64,000 bases of DNA from Bacteroidota bacterium. GTDB taxonomy: Bacteria > Bacteroidota > Bacteroidia > Flavobacteriales > Weeksellaceae. Position 1 is the stretch's first letter. Every line of letters starts with the position of its first letter. A model generated the notes under the pieces. That model ran no database searches. It saw nothing but the letters and a program-made list of their open reading frames with translations, and was not told the origin of the DNA. The stretch spans positions 1 through 64,000 of the forward strand of contig JAEXBS010000093.1 in NCBI GenBank assembly GCA_023393915.1, read 5' to 3'. Position numbers and translations under genes: made by a program. Shown here piece after piece: positions 42,789 through 51,626 of the stretch.

Positions 42789-43454
42789 ATGGCTAAAAAA
42801 ATTAAAGTTTTCCTTCTCGGTTATTTGCTCTTTCTTTTGATCTCTTTTTTCCTCATCTTCTCTCGGCCTAAAATCGAATTACATCTTTGGCTAAATTCTT
42901 TTCATACTCCCTTTCTTGATTCGTTCTTTCGTTATTTCACTAATATTGGAGACGGAGCTTTTGCCCTAGTTTTTCTTCCCTATTTCTTTTTTTTTACCAA
43001 AGCAAGGACTCTTTTCTACACTCTGCTTGGGTGTCTTACGGCAGGAATCTTAGCTCAGGTTTTTAAAAAGCTGGTATTCACTAGTGCGCTGCGCCCTTCG
43101 GCTATAATTGATGAGCATCTACTGCATACCGTAGAGGGCGTTAAGCTCGCCACTTTGCATTCTTTCCCTTCAGGACACTCGGCCTCCGTGTTTGCCTTTA
43201 TGCTTGCCCTAGCACTATTAAACCATAGGAATAAAATGATGCAAGTCTTCTTTTGCCTATGTGCCATTTTAGGTGCGTATTCAAGAGTTTACCTATCTCA
43301 GCATTTTTTATTGGATACCTTGGCAGGATCCTTTTTAGGTGTACTTAGTGTCTTTTTCGCCTATGCAATTAGTAACTCTTTGAAATGGCTACCAAGTAGT
43401 TCCTTTTACTCTTATTTTAGACAAAAAGCTCGCAGAGAAACTCCTGCTCCCTAA
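42789..43454 (+). CDS. PAP2-family membrane phosphatase
   Basis: 221 residues with about five or six membrane helices. The three phosphatase motifs are present: C1 as KLVFTSALRP (Lys and Arg-Pro separated by seven residues rather than the usual six), C2 PSGHSAS, and C3 SRVYLSQHFLLD (Arg and the catalytic His). Members remove phosphate from phosphatidic acid, phosphatidylglycerol phosphate, undecaprenyl pyrophosphate or lipid A. Substrate cannot be told. It is separate from uppP (45316-46128), which belongs to a different family with the same possible substrate. Alone in its direction before the merR gene. Confidence 0.88.
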   Translation: MAKKIKVFLLGYLLFLLISFFLIFSRPKIELHLWLNSFHTPFLDSFFRYFTNIGDGAFALVFLPYFFFFTKARTLFYTLLGCLTAGILAQVFKKLVFTSALRPSAIIDEHLLHTVEGVKLATLHSFPSGHSASVFAFMLALALLNHRNKMMQVFFCLCAILGAYSRVYLSQHFLLDTLAGSFLGVLSVFFAYAISNSLKWLPSSSFYSYFRQKARRETPAP

Positions 43455-43492
43455 GGACTACAATTCAGCCCAGAAAAAATAAAGAAAAGCCT

Positions 43493-43500
43493 TATATTTG
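43493..43500 (+). promoter_or_regulatory. -7 promoter element of the MerR-family gene
   Basis: TATATTTG, ending 8 nt before the ATG at 43509, so the mRNA leader would be only a few nt. No -33 TTG is visible. Confidence 0.55.
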
Positions 43501-43508
43501 AGGCTGAA

Positions 43509-43871
43509 ATGAATTTAAATCTTCCCGACAAACTGTATTATACCATTGGTGAGGTCGCCAAAGCATTCGATGTGAATACTTCTCTTATTCGCTATTGGGA
43601 GGGAGAATTCCCTATTCTAAGACCGAAAAAGAATAAGAAAGGGAATCGTTATTTTACCCCAGAGGACGTATCGAATCTGAAGATGATTTACCACCTGGTG
43701 AAAGAAAAAGGCTATACTTTAGATGGCGCTAAAATCGCTTTATCCACCAATACCAAAGTTAGTGAGACGATTTCGATGATTGATCGATTGGAATTTGTTC
43801 GCGCGGAACTGGTAAAATTAAAAGAATCCTTGGTCGATCCTCCTAAAGAAGAGCCTACTGAACAGGCTTAA
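43509..43871 (+). CDS. MerR-family transcriptional regulator
   Basis: 120 residues. The N-terminal MerR winged helix reads LYYTIGEVAKAFDVNTSLIRYWEGE and NRYFTPEDVSNLKMIYHLVKE. The rest is a short coiled coil (ISMIDRLEFVRAELVKLKESL). There are no Cys ligands, so it is not a classic metal sensor of the MerR/CueR type, and the effector domain is minimal. Target unknown. It stops 2 bp before the end of the convergent pseudouridine synthase gene. Confidence 0.9.
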   Translation: MNLNLPDKLYYTIGEVAKAFDVNTSLIRYWEGEFPILRPKKNKKGNRYFTPEDVSNLKMIYHLVKEKGYTLDGAKIALSTNTKVSETISMIDRLEFVRAELVKLKESLVDPPKEEPTEQA

Positions 43872-43873
43872 AG

Positions 43874-44596
43874 TTATTCAACGGTTTTTGAAGAATCTTG
43901 AACAATAGCTTGCAGCTCAGAAAGTTCTTCGGACGTAAGATCTCTCCACTTTCCGATCGGTAAATCCAAATGAATATTCAGTACGCGAACTCGTTTTAAT
44001 TTCTTTACTTCATAACCCAAATATTCGCACATTCTACGAATTTGGCGGTTGAGGCCCTGAGTTAATACAATCCGGAAACTTAAAGTATCAATCTGCTCTA
44101 CTTCACATTTCTTTGTTACAGTACCTAAAATCGGTACACCATTGCTCATTTTTTTCAAAAACGTGGGTGTGATGGGCTTGTCCAGACGAACAATATATTC
44201 TTTTCCGTGGTTGTTTCTAGAGCGAAGAATTTTATTAACAATATCACCATCGGAGGTAAGTAAAATAAGACCCTCACTAGGTTTATCCAATCGGCCAATA
44301 GGGAAAATTCTTTCTTTGTGGCCTATATAGTCAATGATATTGTTTTTTTCTCTTTTTGAATCAGTAGTACATACAATGCCTACCGGTTTATTAAAAGCGA
44401 TATAGACAAACTCGCTCTTGGGAGCGCCTACCTTTTTACCATCGATGATTATCTCATCTTCTGGGCTCACTTTCAATCCTTTTTCCGGTACCTCACCGTT
44501 GACTTTTATGCGACCTTCATCAAGCAATTGATCCGCTGCTCTTCGAGAGCAGTAGCCAATTTCTGAAAGGTATTTGTTGATTCTAGTTTTCTCCAT
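43874..44596 (-). CDS. rluF: 23S rRNA pseudouridine synthase, RluF/RluB type
   Basis: 240 residues. An S4 RNA-binding domain (RINKYLSEIGYCSRRAADQLL, residues 5-25) precedes an RsuA-family catalytic domain with FNKPVGIVCTT, catalytic Asp in IGRLDKPSEGLILLTSDG, and GLNRQIRRMCEYLGYEV near the end. The wording of the last two blocks favours RluF (U2604 in 23S rRNA) over RluB or RsuA. It starts 4 bp after truB; both modify RNA uridines and probably share a transcript from ftsX to rluF. Confidence 0.88.
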   Translation of the reverse strand: MEKTRINKYLSEIGYCSRRAADQLLDEGRIKVNGEVPEKGLKVSPEDEIIIDGKKVGAPKSEFVYIAFNKPVGIVCTTDSKREKNNIIDYIGHKERIFPIGRLDKPSEGLILLTSDGDIVNKILRSRNNHGKEYIVRLDKPITPTFLKKMSNGVPILGTVTKKCEVEQIDTLSFRIVLTQGLNRQIRRMCEYLGYEVKKLKRVRVLNIHLDLPIGKWRDLTSEELSELQAIVQDSSKTVE

Positions 44597-44600
44597 GGTC

Positions 44601-45302
44601 TTAAAATGAATAATCTACAAATTGAAAATCATTTTCAAGAACATTTGGGATCGCATCTTCCACAAGATAGTCCCCAATTTTTGTTCTTCTAAGATCACTT
44701 AAGTACGCTCCTACCTTAAGGCTCTGCCCAATGTCGTGCGCTAGACTTCGAATATAGGTTCCTTTCGAACAATCAACGGTAAAACTGACATAGGGAAGTT
44801 GAATATCAACCGATGAAATACCGTAAATGGTTGTTTTTCTCGACTTCATTTCTACTTCTTTTCCTTGCCGCGCGAGATCGTAAGCTCTTTTTCCATCCAC
44901 TTTTATGGCCGAAAACACTGGAGGCGTCTGAGAGATTTCTCCTACAAAACTTTCAAGGGCTTTTTCAATCTCTTCATTAGAAAGGTGGGATATGTCCTGA
45001 TGTAGGATCTCAGGCTTTTCGGTATCATAAGATTCCGTTTGTACTCCCAGTTTGATGGTAGCTCGGTACTGTTTTTTCTGCTCCTGAATTTCAGAAATCT
45101 TCTTTGTTGCTTTCCCTGTACAGATGACCAGAAGTCCGGTGGCTCGAGGATCAAGAGTTCCCGCATGCCCGATTTTAAATTTCTTAAGATCGTATTGTTT
45201 ACGGATTTTGTATTTCAATTTATTTACTGCCTGAAAAGAGGTCCAGTCCAGTGGTTTGTCCACTAAGAGTACTTTGCCTTCAAGAAGTTCTTCCTTTTCC
45301 AT
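44601..45302 (-). CDS. truB: tRNA pseudouridine(55) synthase
   Basis: 233 residues, the short form without PUA domain. It makes pseudouridine 55 in the T-loop of tRNAs. The catalytic block IGHAGTLDPRATGLLVICTG (about 43-62) holds the Asp nucleophile, with KPLDWTSFQAVNKLK upstream, QTPPVFSAIKVDGKRAYDLAR and the KGTYIRSLAHDIG block downstream. It lies between uppP (13-bp gap) and rluF (4 bp), the standard Bacteroidota order. Confidence 0.97.
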   Translation of the reverse strand: MEKEELLEGKVLLVDKPLDWTSFQAVNKLKYKIRKQYDLKKFKIGHAGTLDPRATGLLVICTGKATKKISEIQEQKKQYRATIKLGVQTESYDTEKPEILHQDISHLSNEEIEKALESFVGEISQTPPVFSAIKVDGKRAYDLARQGKEVEMKSRKTTIYGISSVDIQLPYVSFTVDCSKGTYIRSLAHDIGQSLKVGAYLSDLRRTKIGDYLVEDAIPNVLENDFQFVDYSF

Positions 45303-45315
45303 GCAGAGCGAATGA

Positions 45316-46128
45316 TTATTGAAATTGAGTAAAATAAATAAGTAAAGCGATCCCTACTAAAATACGGTACCATCCCCAAGGTTTGAATCCGTATTTGGTC
45401 AGTACACCAATAAAGAATTTAATTGCAATAACGGCAACAACAAATGCGATTAAACTTCCTACTAGGAAAAGCATTAAGTTGTTATCTAGCATAAGTAAAT
45501 CGTAGCCCATCATAGGATTTCCTTCCACATTCCATTCTTTCATAAAAATGGAATAAACCAAAACGGCAAGCATTGTTGGAACAGCAAGGAAGAAGGAAAA
45601 CTCCGCAGCCGCTTTACGCGTTAAATTTTGTTGCATCCCGCCAATAATGGAAGCTGCAGAACGTGAAGTTCCCGGCATCATGGCTAAACATTGCCATAGA
45701 CCGATGATGAAGGCACTTTTATAACTAACTTGTTTTTCTTCATCAATTTTTGGATTCTTAAACCAAGTGTCAATAAAGAGTAACACCACTCCACCTACAA
45801 TAAGCATGATGGCAATTGGAACAGGATCCCCTAAAACGGCTTCAATTTTATCATCGAAAAGCTTTCCTAACAGAAGTGCAGGAATTACTGCAACGGCTAG
45901 TTTTAGGTAAAATTTAAGGTTATTTAAATCGAAGAATTTTTTCCAATAAAGAAAGACTACCGCTAAGATGGCTCCGAACTGAATGGAGACCTGATACATC
46001 TTAATAAATTCATCCTGCTGATTTCCAAAGAAGGCGCTGGTGAAGATCATGTGAGCGGTGGAGGAAACCGGAAGGTACTCGGTTAGTCCTTCAACGATTG
46101 CAATAATAATCGCTTGTAATAAATCCAT
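45316..46128 (-). CDS. uppP: Undecaprenyl-diphosphatase
   Basis: 270 residues with about eight membrane helices. It recycles the lipid carrier of peptidoglycan synthesis and gives bacitracin resistance when overproduced. Both active-site blocks are clear: EGLTEYLPVSSTAHM (13-27) and PGTSRSAASIIGG (about 158-170). It is third in the ftsX-DUF3098-uppP-truB-rluF run, with a 49-bp gap from the DUF3098 gene. Confidence 0.97.
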   Translation of the reverse strand: MDLLQAIIIAIVEGLTEYLPVSSTAHMIFTSAFFGNQQDEFIKMYQVSIQFGAILAVVFLYWKKFFDLNNLKFYLKLAVAVIPALLLGKLFDDKIEAVLGDPVPIAIMLIVGGVVLLFIDTWFKNPKIDEEKQVSYKSAFIIGLWQCLAMMPGTSRSAASIIGGMQQNLTRKAAAEFSFFLAVPTMLAVLVYSIFMKEWNVEGNPMMGYDLLMLDNNLMLFLVGSLIAFVVAVIAIKFFIGVLTKYGFKPWGWYRILVGIALLIYFTQFQ

Positions 46129-46177
46129 TTGTACTTTTTAAAATGAAATAAGAGTTTGAAAAAGAACTAATTCTTTT

Positions 46178-46441
46178 TTAATTGGGTTTTTTCAGTATGG
46201 CGTAAACTTCCACAACAAAACCTAAAATAATAAGTAGCGGTGCAAGTCGAATTCTTACGAAAGAAAAAATTCCATCGTTCCAAACATTAGGATCGTACTT
46301 CCCATCAACTGTATTGGCGTCAGGACCTAGCATAAGTAAATAACCTACTGCGATTAGACCTAAACCAATAAGCATCCATCGGTAATTTTCCTTACCGAAA
46401 TAAAATGTATTTGCTGGGGTTGATTTCTGATTCTTCTCCAT
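46178..46441 (-). CDS. DUF3098 small membrane protein
   Basis: 87 residues, two membrane segments: WMLIGLGLIAVGYLLML (24-40) and LAPLLIILGFVVEVYAI (65-81). The block FYFGKENYRWMLIGLG is diagnostic of DUF3098, a Bacteroidota family found next to ftsX. It starts 2 bp after the ftsX stop, so a role with FtsX or the cell-wall machinery is a fair guess from context, but no function is known. Confidence 0.88.
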   Translation of the reverse strand: MEKNQKSTPANTFYFGKENYRWMLIGLGLIAVGYLLMLGPDANTVDGKYDPNVWNDGIFSFVRIRLAPLLIILGFVVEVYAILKKPN

Positions 46442-46443
46442 AA

Positions 46444-47343
46444 TTAATTGTAGTATAAATCATCAATATTAGAGCGTAAGAAGCGCCAAGTAGCAAAAAT
46501 AGTACTTACAACTGTGATAAGGATTCCTACACCTACCACTAAGAGGATGAGCCAGTAGTATTGTGGATCATTTTGAATGAAATCTTGTCCAATTTGACTC
46601 GTGAAGTAGTACCAAACTCCAAACAGCGCAAGTAGTCCAATTAACGAACCTACCAGACCAAGCACGATAGCTTCGATGATGAACGGTTTTAAGATAAAGC
46701 GTCTTCTGGCCCCAACGAGCTGCATGGTTTTGATAATAAAACGTTTGGAGAATATTTTAAGTCGAATCGAGTTATTGATCAGCACAACAGCTAGTACCAG
46801 GAACAAAACAGAAAAACCAAGAATCCAGCGTAGGATGCGGTTAAGGTTGTTATAGACTTCCACCATTAAAGAACTGTTGTTTTTTACATCAACAATTCCC
46901 GGAACGCTCGCAATTTGCTTTAAAGCCCCATCGATCTTTGCAGGATCAACATACTCTGGTTGCAAAGCGACTTCTACAGAAGAAGGGAAAATATTGGTAT
47001 CAAATAAAGCTTCGGAATCGATTCCCATACTTTTTTTGGCTTCTTCACTGGCCATCTCTCTTGAAATGTAGGTAGCACGTTTCACCGGAGCAAGTACTTG
47101 AATCTTTTTGAAAGCTTCTTGCTCTAACTTCGCAATTTTAACTGAATCTTTTGCATCGTAGTTCTCATCAAAATACGCATTAACGACCAATTGTTCCTTG
47201 ATATAGTCCGAGTATTTCTGCGCATTAATAAGAATCAGCCCCATCAGTCCTAGAAGAAAAAGTACTAGCGCTATGGATATTGCCACAGTAATGTTGCTAG
47301 AGCGTAGTCTTCTTTTGTTAAAATCATCTGCAGTTTTTGCCAT
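46444..47343 (-). CDS. ftsX: Cell-division protein FtsX
   Basis: 299 residues with a cytoplasmic N-terminus, TM1 (about 22-40), a periplasmic domain (about 45-175) containing the conserved SREMASEEAKKSMG, then three more helices. The block FSKRFIIKTMQLVGARRRFILKPF (split here by TM2 and TM3) is the FtsX/permease signature. FtsX with the ATPase FtsE controls peptidoglycan hydrolases at division; ftsE is not next to it, as usual in Bacteroidota. It heads the operon through rluF. Confidence 0.94.
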   Translation of the reverse strand: MAKTADDFNKRRLRSSNITVAISIALVLFLLGLMGLILINAQKYSDYIKEQLVVNAYFDENYDAKDSVKIAKLEQEAFKKIQVLAPVKRATYISREMASEEAKKSMGIDSEALFDTNIFPSSVEVALQPEYVDPAKIDGALKQIASVPGIVDVKNNSSLMVEVYNNLNRILRWILGFSVLFLVLAVVLINNSIRLKIFSKRFIIKTMQLVGARRRFILKPFIIEAIVLGLVGSLIGLLALFGVWYYFTSQIGQDFIQNDPQYYWLILLVVGVGILITVVSTIFATWRFLRSNIDDLYYN

Positions 47344-47485
47344 TAGAACAAATTTTTCGGCTAAAATAGAAAAAAACTTCCGAAATTTGCCGGCAAACGG
47401 CGCAAAAAGTGAGGGATGCGAGTCTAAAGAATCCTATTAAGTCCTAAGTCTGCTCCAAAGAAAGATAATTCTTAAATTAGCCTCA

Positions 47486-48256
47486 ATGAACGTAAAAGCC
47501 AAGAAACATTTAGGACAACATTTCCTTACTGATCAAAACATTGCTCGAAAGATTGTGGAGGCACTAGAGACCAAGGAGCTCACAAGTGTTTTAGAGATCG
47601 GTCCGGGTACCGGAGTTCTTACTAAATATTTATTAGAAGACCCTACCCTTCTTTTCCTAGCCGAGATTGATCAGGAGTCCATTGACTATTTATTACAAAA
47701 TCATTCTAAAATCACTCCAAGCACTTTTGTTGGAGATTTTTTAAAGACTGATTTTTCCTTTGCCCCTGAAGGTCCTATTGGCGTAATTGGGAATTTCCCA
47801 TACAATATTTCTTCTCAAATTCTTTTTAAAATCATCGATCATCACGAGCGAATTCCTCTTACGGTGGGGATGTTTCAAAAAGAGGTGGCCGAGCGGGTTG
47901 CCGCTGTTCCTAGAACAAAAGACTATGGAATTCTTTCTATCTTAGTTCAAGCCTATTATAAGGTGGAATACTTATTTACCGTCTCTGAGCAAGTATTTAA
48001 TCCTCCGCCCAAAGTAAAATCAGGAGTGATTCGCCTGGGAAGAATTTCAAGGCCAGACCTTATAGGCCATGAAGGACTCTTTAAAAGTATCGTGAAAGCC
48101 GGTTTCAATCAACGCCGTAAAAAGCTTTCCAATGCCCTGAAAATCTTAGGGATTCCTGAAGAATTAAAGACGCATGAATTTATGGATAAGCGAGCAGAGG
48201 AACTCTCTGTAGAGGACTTTATTCAATTTGCAAGACTTTGGAAAAACCTTGTATAA
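47486..48256 (+). CDS. rsmA: 16S rRNA (adenine(1518)-N(6)/adenine(1519)-N(6))-dimethyltransferase
   Basis: 256 residues. RsmA (KsgA) dimethylates two adjacent adenines near the 3' end of 16S rRNA as a late ribosome check. It begins AKKHLGQHFLTDQNIARKIV, followed by the SAM loop LEIGPGTGVLTKYL, the catalytic GNFPYNISSQI and the C-terminal GFNQRRKKLSNALK. Upstream 142 bp is shared with the divergent ftsX. mgtE lies 103 bp downstream with its own -7 element. Confidence 0.98.
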   Translation: MNVKAKKHLGQHFLTDQNIARKIVEALETKELTSVLEIGPGTGVLTKYLLEDPTLLFLAEIDQESIDYLLQNHSKITPSTFVGDFLKTDFSFAPEGPIGVIGNFPYNISSQILFKIIDHHERIPLTVGMFQKEVAERVAAVPRTKDYGILSILVQAYYKVEYLFTVSEQVFNPPPKVKSGVIRLGRISRPDLIGHEGLFKSIVKAGFNQRRKKLSNALKILGIPEELKTHEFMDKRAEELSVEDFIQFARLWKNLV

Positions 48257-48312
48257 TGGTCCTATGAACAAATTTTAATACTTTGTTCCATCCATTTATA
48301 AAGGGTATTGCT

Positions 48313-48320
48313 TATTTTTG
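48313..48320 (+). promoter_or_regulatory. -7 promoter element of mgtE
   Basis: TATTTTTG matches TAnnTTTG, 39 nt before the GTG start. A TTTG lies at 48282-48285, but the 27-bp spacing is longer than usual. Confidence 0.45.
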
Positions 48321-48359
48321 CCACATCCGTTATTGTTTCACTAAGAAATCTACTCACTT

Positions 48360-49712
48360 GTGACTGAATCTAATATCGAACTAATTGATCTGTTAAAAGA
48401 AGGCATTCTTAATCGAAATGTCAGCGAGGTGTCCGCCCTGATTTCAGGAATGGAAGCGGTTGATCTTGCCAATTTGTTTGAAGAGATTGATTCAGAAGGA
48501 AGAAAGTTTCTCTACGATTTGATGAGCAATGAGGAGTCGGCCGAGATGCTTCTTGAAATTGATGAAGACGAACGACGCAAATTCCTCTCTACGCTTTCTT
48601 CCAAAGAAATTGCAGATGAAATTATTGGAGAAATCCACTCCGATGATGCGGCCGATATCATTGCAGAGCTACCTGAGAAACAGCAGGACGAAATCATCCA
48701 GCACCTGGACGACGAAGAGCACGCTCAGAACATTGTAGACCTTTTGCGTTACGATGAAGATACGGCGGGAGGACTAATGGCCTCGGAAATGGTCAAGGTT
48801 CATGAAAACCTTTCCGTTATTGCAGCGATTCGTGAAATGCGAAAACAAGCAGAGGATTTGGATGAGGTCTACTCTATTTATGTAGTGGACAGCAGTGATA
48901 AACTGCTAGGTACATTAAGCCTAAAGAGGCTGTTAACCACGGCCACCACCTCTAAAGTATCGGAAGTATATAACAGCAAAGTTAGGTGGGTAAAGGACAC
49001 GGACGAAGCAGAGGAAGTTGCTCGCTTTATGCAGCGATACGATTTGTTTGAAGTTCCTGTGGTCGATTCTTTAGGAAAACTCATCGGTAGAATTACCATT
49101 GACGACGTACTCGACTTTATTGTTGAAGAAAGCGAAAAAGATTACCAGTTGGCATCGGGGATCTCGAGAGACGTTGACCATACCGATACGCTTTTCAGTA
49201 TGACCAAAGCCCGTTTGCCTTGGCTTTTTATCGGAATGGTTGGAGGACTTATTGGTTCGCAAGTCTTGCAAGGCAATCAATCCGCACTTCAAGCCGTTCC
49301 TGCCCTCATGTTTTTCGTCCCTCTGATTGCAGCAACAGCCGGGAACATTGGAGTACAGGCTTCGGCGATTATTGTGCAAGGTTTAGCTAACGATACCCTA
49401 GGAAAAGATTCCTTTAAAACGCTTTTGAAAGAGGTTGGAGTTTCGGCGGCCTCCGGAGTTATTTTATCCATCCTAATCTTTGGTTTCAACCTACTAATTA
49501 ATCGTCACGATCTTACTATCTCTCTTACGATTTCAATGTCTTTATTTGCGGTCATCATGGTTGCGGCAGTAATTGGAACAATCGTTCCTATTATTTTAGA
49601 GAAAAATAAGATCGATCCTGCTATTGCAACGGGACCATTTATCACCACTTCTAATGATATTTTGGGGGTACTGATTTACTTTTCCATTGCCCGCATGATG
49701 CTTCATATCTAG
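48360..49712 (+). CDS. mgtE: Magnesium transporter MgtE
   Basis: 450 residues starting with GTG at 48360. Domain order is standard: N-terminal helical MgtE_N domain (about 20-130, with EIHSDDAADIIAELPEKQQ), a CBS pair (about 135-255, LMASEMVKVHENLSVIAAIR and FEVPVVDSLGKLIGRITIDD), then five membrane helices. The pore block NIGVQASAIIVQGLA (about 325-339) and the acidic end of the last helices fit a Mg2+-gated channel. In solved homologues, Mg2+ binding to the N and CBS domains closes the pore. It ends convergent to the TIGR02757 gene. Confidence 0.96.
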   Translation: MTESNIELIDLLKEGILNRNVSEVSALISGMEAVDLANLFEEIDSEGRKFLYDLMSNEESAEMLLEIDEDERRKFLSTLSSKEIADEIIGEIHSDDAADIIAELPEKQQDEIIQHLDDEEHAQNIVDLLRYDEDTAGGLMASEMVKVHENLSVIAAIREMRKQAEDLDEVYSIYVVDSSDKLLGTLSLKRLLTTATTSKVSEVYNSKVRWVKDTDEAEEVARFMQRYDLFEVPVVDSLGKLIGRITIDDVLDFIVEESEKDYQLASGISRDVDHTDTLFSMTKARLPWLFIGMVGGLIGSQVLQGNQSALQAVPALMFFVPLIAATAGNIGVQASAIIVQGLANDTLGKDSFKTLLKEVGVSAASGVILSILIFGFNLLINRHDLTISLTISMSLFAVIMVAAVIGTIVPIILEKNKIDPAIATGPFITTSNDILGVLIYFSIARMMLHI

Positions 49713-49838
49713 AACGATACGCGTGCTTCTTACTTCAATGAAACTCTGAAGTATTTCCTATGAATAGTTGAACGTGTTCTAAGCGAAAATCACTTTAGAC
49801 AAACCGAGTACCTAAAGATGCGTGTCTTGGAAAAATAA

Positions 49839-50618
49839 CTATTTAAAACCTTCAAATACGCCAAGCCCAAAAAGTGCAAAGTCGTATTTAACGGGATCAA
49901 ATGGATCCATTTTTCGTAAAGCCTGATCCAATTCAAATAGTGCTTTTGCATCGTTTTGTTTTCTAGAAAGAAGGCCCAGTTTTCTTGCCACATTTCCCGC
50001 ATGAACATCTAAGGGACAGGAGAGTTTGGCCATGGGAATGTCTTTCCAAATCCCTAGATCCACCCCTGTTTGATCGACCCTACAAAACCAGCGAAGCATC
50101 ATATTGATTCTTTTTGCTGCGCTACCTACTCTAGGATCACTAATATGTTTTCGAGCCCGATGCGTGGGCATCGATTCGAAAAACACCTTCTTGAACTCTG
50201 AAATGGAAACCTGCATCGAATCTGCCTCTTGATTGGAAGTGAAAACCTTCTCTAGGCCTCCATGATTTTGGTATATGTTTCTTAAACCTAAAACAAAAGC
50301 GGATAAATCCTCGGAATTAAAGGTTCGATGAACAAAACCTTCTAGACGCTCGCTTTGCTCTAAAGAACTTTCCATGATGAAATCGTAAGGGGACTCCCCC
50401 ATGAGCTCCATCATTTTAGAGGCATTTTTTATGATCATCTTCCGATTCCCCCAGGCGATAGTAGCCGCAAGAAATCCGGAGATCTCCTGGTCTTCTTTCA
50501 AGGAAAATCGGTGAGGAATCTGCACAGGATCCGAATCAATAAAATCGGAAGTATTGTACTGCTGCACTTTCTCGTCCAAGAAATTTTTGATCTCTTTTCT
50601 GCTTAGTGATTGCGGCAT
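49839..50618 (-). CDS. TIGR02757 (DUF2400) family protein
   Basis: 259 residues. It matches the TIGR02757 pattern with DPVQIPHRFSLKEDQEISGFLAATIAWGNRKMIIKNA near the start (residues about 30-66), RWFCRVDQTGVDLGIW and the end block PLDVHAGNVARKLGLLSRKQND, which resembles the helix-hairpin-helix region of DNA glycosylases (EndoIII/OGG fold). Function is not established; distant relation to DNA repair glycosylases is inferred from that region. Followed in the same direction by nothing; the upstream rnz ends 9 bp before it, so the two are likely co-transcribed. Confidence 0.8.
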   Translation of the reverse strand: MPQSLSRKEIKNFLDEKVQQYNTSDFIDSDPVQIPHRFSLKEDQEISGFLAATIAWGNRKMIIKNASKMMELMGESPYDFIMESSLEQSERLEGFVHRTFNSEDLSAFVLGLRNIYQNHGGLEKVFTSNQEADSMQVSISEFKKVFFESMPTHRARKHISDPRVGSAAKRINMMLRWFCRVDQTGVDLGIWKDIPMAKLSCPLDVHAGNVARKLGLLSRKQNDAKALFELDQALRKMDPFDPVKYDFALFGLGVFEGFK

Positions 50619-50627
50619 AACTGAAGG

Positions 50628-51560
50628 TTATAGGAATGGAAACGCCTCGATTTTAATCGCTTCTAATTGCGAGGGTAAAAAGCTTCTTGGAAACACTTCC
50701 CTAGCTTCATCGGTAAACACCGTGAGGTCGTGGTAGCGATTCGAGAAATGACCTAAAATGAGTTTTCCCACTTGCGCTTTTTTTGCAATTTCTGCAGCTT
50801 CCCTAGCGGTAGAATGTCCCGTAAAATCGGCCATCTCTTTTAAATCATGCAAAAAGGTCGATTCATGGTAAAGCACATCGACGTTTTTAATAATTGGAAT
50901 TATAGATTCTCTATAGCGGGTATCGCTACAAAAGGCGTAAGAAACTGAAGGAAAGGCATCGGTGGTTAATCGTTCGTTTTTAATTACTTCTCCACTTTCA
51001 AGCGTATAGTCCTTCCCTTTTTTTAACAGTGGGAAATCGCAGACCTGAATCTCTGGAAACTCATTAATGGCCTTGCGGTTGATGTGTCTTTCTTTGGGCT
51101 TTTCTTTGAAAAGATAGCCGTTGCAGTAGATTCGATGATCCAGTGGAATGGTAAAAACTTCCACTCGGGCGTCTTCATAGATTTTTTCGGACTCCTTACT
51201 CTCAAGTTCGTGGTAGACCACTTCAAATCCTTTGTGCGTTTCGCTTACTTTAAAAATAAGTTCAAGCATCTCTTTAATTCCTTTCGGCCCGTAGACGTGC
51301 AAAGGTGTTTCTCTTCCTAAGAGTCGAAAAGAGGCAATGAGTCCGGGAAGACCAAAACAATGGTCCCCGTGCAAGTGCGAAATAAAGATATGGTTGATCT
51401 TTGAGAATCGAGCTTTGGCTTTTCTTAATTGCACCTGGGTTCCTTCTCCACAATCGATTAGAAAGCTTCTTTCTTCCATTTCTAACAGCTGCGCCGTAGG
51501 AGAAGAATGAATCGTCGGAATGGCTGAATTAAAGCCTAGAATGGTTAAATAAGTACTCAA
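50628..51560 (-). CDS. rnz: Ribonuclease Z
   Basis: 310 residues, metallo-beta-lactamase fold. It removes 3' trailers from tRNA precursors. Zinc ligands: HLHGDHCFGLPG (about 63-74), with further His/Asp in FCSDTRY, ESTFLHDL and the late GHFSNRY block (about 273-279). The N-terminal block FLIDCGEGTQVQL (33-45) is standard. It heads a pair with the TIGR02757 gene. A -7 element on the - strand lies at 51603-51610. Confidence 0.95.
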   Translation of the reverse strand: MSTYLTILGFNSAIPTIHSSPTAQLLEMEERSFLIDCGEGTQVQLRKAKARFSKINHIFISHLHGDHCFGLPGLIASFRLLGRETPLHVYGPKGIKEMLELIFKVSETHKGFEVVYHELESKESEKIYEDARVEVFTIPLDHRIYCNGYLFKEKPKERHINRKAINEFPEIQVCDFPLLKKGKDYTLESGEVIKNERLTTDAFPSVSYAFCSDTRYRESIIPIIKNVDVLYHESTFLHDLKEMADFTGHSTAREAAEIAKKAQVGKLILGHFSNRYHDLTVFTDEAREVFPRSFLPSQLEAIKIEAFPFL

Positions 51561-51602
51561 TATAAATAAGCCTCTTTAGGAAAGAGTAAGATTTGACAAA
51601 TA

Positions 51603-51610
51603 CAAAGTTA
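51603..51610 (-). promoter_or_regulatory. -7 promoter element of rnz
   Basis: TAACTTTG on the - strand fits TAnnTTTG; it lies 42 nt before the rnz ATG and 16 bp beyond the rdgB stop. Confidence 0.45.
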
Positions 51611-51626
51611 ATAAATTTCCTTTAGT